64,000 nucleotides of DNA from NCBI RefSeq assembly GCF_964204645.1, contig NC_134027.1, forward strand, positions 20,448,485 to 20,512,484, given 5' to 3'. The position numbers and the translations under genes are program-made. Below, one piece after another: positions 60,401 through 64,000 of the stretch (the first letter of the stretch is position 1; the number at the start of each line of letters is the position of its first letter). Under the pieces are notes generated by a model. That model had not been told where the DNA came from. It ran no database searches and saw only the letters and a list, made by a program, of their open reading frames with translations. This DNA is from Tubulanus polymorphus (Eukaryota > Nemertea > Palaeonemertea > Tubulaniformes > Tubulanidae).

Positions 60401-61814
60401 CTTCGTCGGGGATTCAATTTTTTCTCGATATTAGTTGCCGATGAGTTTCGTTCGAGTATTATTTGCATGGGAATTGTAATTATGCTTTAATTATTGTTCC
60501 GATGGTTCGTTCATTTATCACGTAGAAAATTGCCTTATATCTTTTTCCGACATATTTTAAGAGCACTTTGTCATCCTCTCGAGGTTCAAATCCCTGCAGC
60601 GGGTGATGATGGGTCCACTGAGCAGGATTTTGTTTGTGTTAGTTTCCATGAATCCCTGCTGCAGTGTCGTATTCTTTATTGGTCTCCGAAATTTCCATCT
60701 GAAATCTTCAGTTTGGCACCACATATAGCCGAAACAAAACCAACACCACCAAATGAAGAGGTATATTTGTTGAGAACAAACTGATAAGCTTATATGGTTT
60801 ACTCAGTTTAAGCACGGGACAGCGGAACGATTTTTTCTCGCGATTTTAGTGCGACTGAGAAATCACTTGAAATTCGCAGCGAGTTGTCACTCGTCTGCCG
60901 GTTCATGCGACTGATTTCAGTCTTCGATGCAAGCGACGAGTTGCTCAGTATCCAACATGTTTGATATTGTGTGACGGAAAATTGCACGTTGCAGTAAAAT
61001 CACTCATCAATTGGTCCTTGTGCGGCAACTTACTAGCAACAGGACGCGACAGGAAAATAATTTCTCAGCCAATCAGCGACCTCCGTTATCGTGCAGTACT
61101 TCCAAGATGGTTTCATGTGATTATTTCGTCCCATGTAAGTGCACACATAGTCACTGGTTTGTCCCAGCTTTGACTGCACCCGATGGCAGATTGCTGCGAC
61201 CGGCGATTAATCGTCGCTCGTCTGCACCCGGGTTTAGAGACTCAGTTTTGAAACCCGTTTATGTGACGTAAATAAAACTTTTAAAAAGCAACGAGTACCT
61301 GTATGTTTGAATATGCTGCTGCCATCTTGGTTGAGTTGGTTCAAACCTGCCGACTGCTTCTCGAATGGTTTGGTCAATTTGCTCAAACTGGTAAGCTTTA
61401 TGACTAATTTGCCGGTTTAAAAGCTGGTCTAGACAAGAGCGATTTTTCAGTTAGCCTAATCACTTTGCTCTTAACAAATGCACCTATGGTTTTGGAAGCT
61501 CCAAATAGTTGCGTGATAAGAGATAGAGAAAGATTAGGCCACCAGATTCTCTGTTCACCCGAGGAGGATAGCATGTGTTAAATTTAAGATAATGTACTTA
61601 GACCCCATTAGAGGCATGTAATAAATTTATCACCCTAATGATGATTCAAATCAATATTTTTATGAATGTTTTTGGAAGAAATTCTGCGAAAATTTTATTA
61701 CTCCTTCATAATTTCTTGATTAATTTTGCTGTTGCTCGCCGATCTTATTTTCAAGCTGAGTATATAACATATTTTTGTTTGTTGTCGATATAGGAATTGG
61801 AGTTGATGCCTCCT
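33374..61814 (+). CDS. Piezo: Piezo mechanosensitive channel, 5' part (continues off window)
   Basis: Piezo proteins are about 2,500-residue trimeric cation channels of the plasma membrane, opened by membrane tension. Confident exons: 33374-33437, 37310-37405, 38183-38320, 44725-44767, 46008-46457, 47234-47402, all GT-AG, giving 960 nt (320 codons) with no frame break. The start VVVRVLLPLFLL then ACLFRFNLLS is the family's N-terminal signature, and exon 5 holds the GLMHPSAVSGIYFL and ILVLYLYQ blocks. Candidate in-phase exons follow at 49179-49223, 52231-52254, 55072-55170 (or 55134), 57567-57635 and 61794-61814. About 13-16 percent of the protein lies here: the outermost part of the transmembrane blade. 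The introns carry many MITEs. The pore and anchor domains lie beyond the window. Confidence 0.9.
33438..37309. other. Piezo intron 1
   Basis: 3.9 kb, non-coding. It contains MITE D (33505-33913) near its start; the rest is mostly unique AT-rich DNA. A possible 81-codon ORF at 36676-36921 has no domain. Confidence 0.7.
33505..33913. mobile_element. MITE D
   Basis: AGCTGCGTTCACGCTAG at the left and CTAGTGTGAACGCAGC at the right are inverted. Internal GTTCACACTA and TCAGTACGGAACTGA segments repeat in both orientations. It lies 67 bp after the exon 1 donor. No ORF. The target duplication is unclear. Confidence 0.7.
37310..37405 (+). CDS. Piezo: Piezo exon 2
   Basis: Acceptor TATTTTCAG, donor GTACGT. 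Encodes the rest of ACLFRFNLLSASYSLFLL and the start of the first cytosolic segment (VSKKKPVPG). The CLFRFNLLS block is strongly conserved in Piezo proteins. The exon enters and leaves in phase 1. Confidence 0.92.
38183..38320 (+). CDS. Piezo: Piezo exon 3
   Basis: Acceptor CTTTTTCAG, donor GTAAGT, phase 1 to phase 1. Encodes TKAFLIILVALSGIYLLGHI, a transmembrane helix, then an outer loop with NHTYGW. NHT is an N-glycosylation sequon. Confidence 0.9.
39224..40482 (+). repeat. Dispersed repeat A, copy 2 (complete?)
   Basis: Starts CCCACTTGGGACTTTAGTCC and ends CCCAAGTGGGCATGGTGTCC plus CTGGACCCCTAGTT, so CCCACTTGGGA is inverted at the ends. The right half holds four ~154-bp subunits, each with a CACCAGGGGGCG-like core at about 39926, 40080, 40393 and a damaged one at 40232. 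It shares its left 1 kb with 24904-25930. The 41121-41163 sequence matches the right-end tail. Confidence 0.85.
40486..40645. repeat. ~50-bp tandem array, three units
   Basis: Units with a CGATCCCAGC(T)ACTTT core occur near 40512, 40570 and 40610, and a fourth near 39205 on the other side of repeat A. This suggests repeat A inserted into an existing array. Confidence 0.6.
40667..40930. repeat. 42-bp minisatellite, six units
   Basis: TCTGATTGTCGGATTGTC followed by AAAGAAATTTCTTCGACAATG-like sequence (19 or fewer conserved bases per block) repeats six times. The period is a multiple of three, which keeps a + strand frame open at 40721-40987; I regard that ORF as an artefact of the repeat. Confidence 0.85.
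40991..41533. other. Piezo intron 3, non-coding
   Basis: Holds an orphan right-end tail of repeat A at 41121-41163 (TTCAAGGGGGCATGGTGTCC). Otherwise nothing is recognised. Confidence 0.5.
41534..41738. mobile_element. MITE C, copy 2 (truncated)
   Basis: AGCCACGATCACACGAGCAC, then the family's inner sequence in the opposite orientation to copy 1 (for example TACCGGAAATGATCCACTTC). The far terminus is missing after GGCCCGAGCCTGATCC. Confidence 0.65.
41874..42525. mobile_element. MITE B, copy 2
   Basis: TTA then AGGCTGGCTTATGTGGACAAG, and the same inner sequence as copy 1 (CCAGCCAATCAGAGACC, CACAAACTTTCAAATTCAAG). The right arm decays toward GACATAAGCAGAGAAATAGC, where MITE C copy 3 begins. 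Confidence 0.65.
42530..42668. mobile_element. MITE C, copy 3 (partial)
   Basis: CCAAATTTTAGCGCGAGACAAATG, then AATGACTCACTTTGCTTTGC and GTCTCCATGTGATTGTGGCT at its right end, matching the MITE C terminus inverted. One end is missing at the junction with MITE B. Confidence 0.55.
42669..44724. other. Piezo intron 3, non-coding
   Basis: AT-rich. AATCAAATCC/AATCGAATTT-type repeats occur near 43550-43700. Small ORFs at 43858-44428 show no domain and no splice context. Confidence 0.5.
44725..44767 (+). CDS. Piezo: Piezo exon 4
   Basis: 43 bp with acceptor CCTTTCAG and donor GTACGA. Encodes CSVKEEVFRNIGFQR across the junctions, the cytosolic link between helices. The Cys and the IGF block align with the family's C..W..LSRHIG region. 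It enters in phase 1 and leaves in phase 2, as needed to join exons 3 and 5. Confidence 0.82.
45060..45180 (-). repeat. Dispersed repeat E, inverted partial copy
   Basis: On the - strand, TGCATAATACAGGTGGATCA, then ATTATGGATCAAACAATTGC and GGTGTGACAGAGAGTAG match the right part of the copy at 45768-45955. Confidence 0.45.
45374..45505. mobile_element. 132-bp hairpin MITE
   Basis: GCCAGTTGCACAGTCGTGAC at the left pairs with the right end, whose complement is GCCGGTTGCATAGTCATGGC. The arms of CTTAAG and GGTCTTA segments meet around AGATTGGCTAT. A related but decayed sequence occurs near 37680. Confidence 0.75.
45768..45955 (+). repeat. Dispersed repeat E, copy 2
   Basis: ACAGTAGGTGGAGCCACATT, CTAGGTAAACAAATATGGC and TGGATCAAAAAATTGCATGG match 32815-33015 with moderate divergence. 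It ends about 50 bp before exon 5. Confidence 0.55.
46008..46457 (+). CDS. Piezo: Piezo exon 5
   Basis: 450 bp with acceptor TTTTTTTCAG and donor GTAAGA, phase 2 to 2. Encodes residues 114-264: YNFLPFWDIIRLLVPDI, then several helices including GTTGLMHPSAVSGIYFL, FLYIATWVACYK and GIHILVLYLYQFSFF. The HPS...YFL and LYLYQ blocks are strongly conserved in Piezo proteins. Third-position GC is much higher than in the flanking introns. Confidence 0.95.
46458..47233. other. Piezo intron 5
   Basis: 776 bp, non-coding. Small ORFs here are chance frames without motifs. Confidence 0.7.
47234..47402 (+). CDS. Piezo: Piezo exon 6
   Basis: 169 bp with acceptor ATTGTTGCAG and donor GTAAGA. Encodes RILGLTALVITHCDIPNPAE, an outer loop with WPRYVSPAI, then a helix IIFLLYWVLA and the cytosolic TETRRWCAQ. 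WP..VSP..LLLLY is a family pattern. It ends in phase 0, which all following candidate exons share. Confidence 0.93.
47403..49178. other. Piezo intron 6
   Basis: Non-coding, nothing recognised. It ends at the first small candidate exon. Confidence 0.5.
49179..49223 (+). CDS. Piezo: Piezo candidate exon 7 (45 bp)
   Basis: Acceptor ATATTTTTAG, then 15 codons (VDSGAKLEPYAPPNL), then GTACTA as a weak donor. It is in phase 0 at both ends, so it can be added or skipped without a frame change. The Pro-rich sequence suits the poorly conserved cytosolic linker expected here. It could be a chance frame. Confidence 0.45.
49224..52230. other. Piezo intron, non-coding
   Basis: About 3 kb. A possible decayed MITE lies at 49383-49772, with CCACTTTTACACTAC at the left facing GTAGTGTGAAGGCGAC-like sequence (AGTGTGAAGGC) at the right. 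Nothing else is recognised. Confidence 0.4.
52231..52254 (+). CDS. Piezo: Piezo candidate microexon (24 bp)
   Basis: Acceptor AATTTTTCAG, eight codons (MINPDTIP), strong donor GTAAGT. Phase 0 at both ends. Good splice signals at both sides of so short a frame make a microexon plausible, but only transcript data can prove it. Confidence 0.5.
52496..52861. mobile_element. MITE with GGGGGCACAC ends
   Basis: AGCTGGGGGCACACAAGGG with CGATCATGGCG inside faces GCCATGATCGGCGG and GCTGGTGTGCCCCTAC. The arms are inverted and imperfect. No ORF with a domain. Confidence 0.6.
52862..55071. other. Piezo intron, non-coding
   Basis: Near 52930-53110 there are three diverged ~75-bp direct repeats (AACAACCTTTGAGCAATGTT and AACTAGCAT...). 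A hAT-like MITE lies at 54473-54752. ORFs here lack motifs. Confidence 0.5.
54473..54752. mobile_element. hAT-like MITE
   Basis: CAGAGGCAGATCCAGGGT at the left, and CAGTGGCCGATCCAGGGT when the right end is inverted. The interior has GGGGGTGCCCAAGACCCCCC. The ends are of the CAG(T/A)GGCGGATCCAGG type common in hAT MITEs. The 8-bp duplication is not clean. Confidence 0.6.
55072..55170 (+). CDS. Piezo: Piezo candidate exon (99 or 63 bp)
   Basis: Acceptor TTTATTTGTAG, then NTAEARSGFRRFTASRDSDR with high CpG and GC like exon 5. Two donors keep phase 0: GTACTC after 55134 (CAG end) or GTTAGA after 55170. Basic and Ser-rich sequence fits a cytosolic linker. The contrast in base composition with the flanking intron is the main support. 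Confidence 0.55.
55985..56745. mobile_element. Foldback with inverted 33-bp array arms
   Basis: GACATACCGGCAATCCGACA units (33-bp period, two to three copies, 55990-56085) face TGTCGGATTGTCGGGAGTG and GATTGCCGGTATGTCGGG units on the right (56575-56745) in inverse orientation. Between them are three 48-bp units (GGAACCAAACACCC..., 56110-56260) and the MITE at 56264-56556. Confidence 0.6.
56264..56556. mobile_element. 293-bp PIF/Harbinger-like MITE with TTA duplication
   Basis: AGCCGGGCGTAGGCCGGCCT at the left; the right end inverted reads AGGCGGGCGTAGGTCGGCCT. TTA flanks both sides (56261-56263, 56557-56559). Very rich in GTCGC/GCGAC units. It sits inside the foldback at 55985-56745 and is therefore younger. 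Confidence 0.8.
56746..57566. other. Piezo intron, non-coding
   Basis: Nothing recognised apart from short diverged direct repeats (ATGATATAGACA..., 57115 and 57178). Confidence 0.45.
57567..57635 (+). CDS. Piezo: Piezo candidate exon (69 bp)
   Basis: 23 open codons (TELSLLMSTSTSHGSVNRS then VPDK) end at a good donor, GTAAGC. The acceptor, GCATCAAAAG, is weak. Phase 0 at both ends. The Ser/Thr-rich content fits the cytosolic linker. Moderate support only. Confidence 0.5.
58432..58800. mobile_element. Inverted-repeat element
   Basis: ATAGACTGGTTTTAACTTTAA at the left faces AAGTTAAAACTGGTCCATAT at the right. Inner GAGCAACT/AGTTGCTC and GGTTAA segments are also inverted. Confidence 0.55.
58819..58954. 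mobile_element. 136-bp MITE
   Basis: AGACCTGACTGC at the left and GTAGTCAGGTCT at the right are inverted, with ACTATTTGAGAG and complement-like TACTCTCAAAAT inside. Confidence 0.6.
60811..61233. mobile_element. PIF/Harbinger-like MITE with TTA duplication
   Basis: AGCACGGGACAGCGGAACG at the left; the right end inverted reads ACCCGGGTGCAGACGAGC. TTA flanks both sides (60808-60810, 61234-61236). It is rich in GCGAC/GTCGC units and has an inner AGCCAATCAGCGAC, like the elements at 29396 and 56264. Confidence 0.6.
61794..61814 (+). CDS. Piezo: Piezo candidate microexon (21 bp)
   Basis: Acceptor GTCGATATAG, seven codons (ELELMPP), strong donor GTAAGT. Phase 0 at both ends. It is acidic and short, as in the variable linker. 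A chance match cannot be excluded. Confidence 0.45.
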
Positions 61815-63785
61815 GTAAGTAAACATCTTGTCCTTGATCTTGTCCGATCCTTCGCTTAGACCCGGGATTAATCATCACGGATTTACATATCTATTCCCTG
61901 AACGCATCCTCTTGCATGTGGGTATTCGAACGTGTTACTGACCCTGCCATAGTTGACGAGGTGCAGTGAGGTGTCATTGTTGTCAGCCAATCAGATGTTG
62001 CATTTCGTTATCATGTCACAAACCAATCGGGTATCCTGATTCATTATTATGGTGTCATTTTCACTAGCTAATCAAAAATATGGCCCCACTATCATTGGCC
62101 AATCAGAAATATTCAAAAGTCAATATTCTACCATGAAGCAAAATTCATAATGTGTCCAAGCATGGATGAATAAATTGTTAATTGATATATCCATTGTTCA
62201 ACCAATCAAATCGCTGTATATATCCCAACTTTGACATGCGAATAGCTGCAAACTCTGTCTGCTAAGGCAGAGTCCTTGAATTCCTTCAGTTTCGAATCTC
62301 CGTGTGGGAGGAGCATGAATGTTGTGAATTAGATAAAGGTTTCTATATTCTACTACTCAAATCGTAACTAAAATTTACTAACAATTCGGATCTAGATGCC
62401 TGATTAAATCCACCTTCATTCTCTGTCGTAAATGTTTTGAAAAAAAGTTGATTCAAACACCGCCGACAATCAAGTTTTAGTTTACCTCTGAATTTAGATT
62501 TTTTGTTGCTTTAACTATCAACTGAACATATTGCATTTTGAATCATGGTGCACCATTTATAGACTGTAGATGAAGGGTTGCACCTGAGCATGCATTCAGT
62601 TATATGTACCGGTATATGAATTTATTTTTGAACTGGTAGATGGTCTCTCAATGTGCTGCAACTGCCACAAACGAGCTGAAGCCCTGAATTTCCCGAATGA
62701 TCTCTGAAAATGATTCCTGACATGAACAGAGCTCTCAACCGTCTCTGATTGTCAGAAACAGTCTCTGATAATGATAGAATGTGTCCTGACATGTTTGCCT
62801 CGAGCTCAGTTTCTCGACCATTGCCCGATTTGTTCCTCTGATACACAGACCAGTTAACAGTCCTTATATTTTCAGAAACTGTTCCTGTGCCAGGAAGAAT
62901 CCCTAAAAATGAGATTTATAGAGGGCCATATTTATAGATACGATTTTACAGGTATTGGGGTACGATGTTATTCAATACCAGTACAATGTTTTTCATGTTT
63001 TAACTGGCATCCACCATGTAGCAATAATGGAGTTTGGACTTCGTACATCTGAAAATCACCCTCCCTTTAGAAATCTTAACAGTTAAGCAGTTTGATATTA
63101 GGTTTTAAGATATTTTCAACGTTTTGTTATAGTATCCCGTGTAATATGCGTGTAACATATAAAATTCAATATTTTTCGAAGCAAACATTTAACCAGCTGT
63201 TGTTTCTATGACGACATTGAAACTGTGGCAGACGCATTTTGCTCTCTCTGTTTTACATGTGCTTATAACAAAATTGAAAATAATAATTCATTCCCTTGCC
63301 AGTACAGTTGTTGCATGTTTTCCATTTTGTAGAGTGGTTAAAAGCAATAATTCATCAGAATTTATTCTAGCATGATTTAATCATAAGAACATCACACCTG
63401 ACGATCGTATCTTTTGTTTTTTTGTTTTGATTATGATAAATGTATTTTGTTTTTAATCTTTAAATTTGTATAATATTGAGGGTTTTAGTCAAATATTATT
63501 CCCCGCGTCTGAGTGTGGCTATTCTAATATTTCATTTTCTTCCAATGAAAGTATGAGGGCTACATTCAAGATATATGCATGGAACCAGTAATTTTTTCAA
63601 GCTGAACATATTTCATTTCGTTTTATATGTGTTGTTGGTAATCTAATCTGAAGTCACTTCAAGCTTTGTATATGCATTGTATATGTGCTGTTTATTGGTT
63701 AATTTCTATGCTTGACTTTATCTATATCAAAATCTTAATTTCATTTTCAATTAGTTCATAATTACTACCATACTAATCAAATCAT
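61815..63785. other. Non-coding, presumed Piezo intron
   Basis: No exon recognised. CCAATCA-type motifs repeat near 61990-62215. A lone B-box-like GTTTCGAATCTCC lies near 62291. The 74-codon - strand ORF at 62846 has no domain. Confidence 0.45.
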
Positions 63786-64000
63786 AGCCACAATCACACA
63801 AAGACAATTTGGCCCAGGATCGAGTAGTTTGTCCCATCCTCAATTAGAGAGCATATTCGTACAAAAATCACACACTCGTAATTAAAATGCTATCAAAATG
63901 AAGCTGTTGTAAGCAGTTAAGTCCCTTCGTGTTGACCAGTTAGCATTCACATGCAATAATTTGACCTGTGCTAAAAGTTGGCTTGGCATTGATTGGGCTT
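63786..64000. mobile_element. MITE C, copy 4 (cut by window edge)
   Basis: AGCCACAATCACACAAAGAC, then GGCCCAGGATCGAG and CAATTAGAGAGC, in the same orientation as copy 1. It continues past the window. Confidence 0.55.

Larger units (their letters stand above)
57636..60810. other. Piezo intron, non-coding
   Basis: Holds inverted-repeat elements at 58432-58800 and 58819-58954, a poly-C run near 59551-59563 and two lone B-box-like sites (GGTTTCGAATCCC near 59702, AGGTTCAAATCCCTG near 60583). No further exon was found. Confidence 0.5.

Noticed and set aside
60712-60760. Possible Piezo exon ending GAAGAG|GTATAT with a good acceptor at 60711
   Set aside because: Its length (49 bp) does not keep phase 0, and in the phase set by the preceding exons it meets a TGA.
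60494-60784. 96-codon + strand ORF
   Set aside because: No domain, and it contains a B-box-like SINE word; it looks like a chance frame in repeat-derived DNA.

Overview
This is a gene-poor, intron-rich, AT-rich stretch of animal nuclear DNA, probably from a marine invertebrate; a lophotrochozoan is my best guess, inferred mainly from gene structure and repeat style. Two protein-coding genes can be reconstructed, both on the + strand with GT-AG introns. The first, at 5762-9519, is a complete ten-exon SLC22-type (organic ion transporter) gene whose exons join without a frame break into 536 codons. The second starts at 33374 and runs off the right edge. It is the 5' part of a Piezo mechanosensitive channel gene: six exons I am confident of (320 codons, ending at 47402), then five small in-phase candidate exons up to 61814, separated by introns of up to several kb.

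Nearly everything else is mobile DNA. Positions 317-4650 hold a decayed Ty3/Gypsy retrotransposon on the - strand. It joins a short AT-rich fragment (4655-5410) that looks related to Maverick/Polinton elements. Positions 8.1-8.6 kb (in an SLC22 intron), 11.3-12.2 kb, 20.4-21.5 kb and 24.3-24.8 kb hold pieces of non-LTR retrotransposons. Positions 14-17.7 kb hold a decayed DIRS-like retroelement. Many short inverted-repeat elements (MITEs and foldbacks), tRNA-derived SINE heads, minisatellites and dispersed repeats fill the intergenic DNA and the Piezo introns.

The most striking object is a 2,557-bp AT-rich element at 17740-20296. It sits between perfect 6-bp target duplications (GGTATG), has long terminal inverted repeats beginning AGT, and carries four small - strand ORFs, two with zinc-finger motifs (one of the CxC type common in large DNA viruses and their relatives). 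It has the boundaries of a Maverick/Polinton element, but no polymerase, integrase or capsid gene is visible in it. Also notable are a 1.63-kb inverted-repeat element whose terminal sequence recurs inside it as a ~60-bp tandem array (21689-23318), a dispersed repeat with CTCF-like cores spaced about 154 bp apart (two copies, one in a Piezo intron), two foldback elements with inverted minisatellite arms and later insertions, and two sequences resembling Penelope-like element ends with hammerhead-like cores.

The two genes have no evident functional link. All coordinates were worked out by hand; splice sites are inferred from frame, GT/AG signals and family similarity. No database search was possible.
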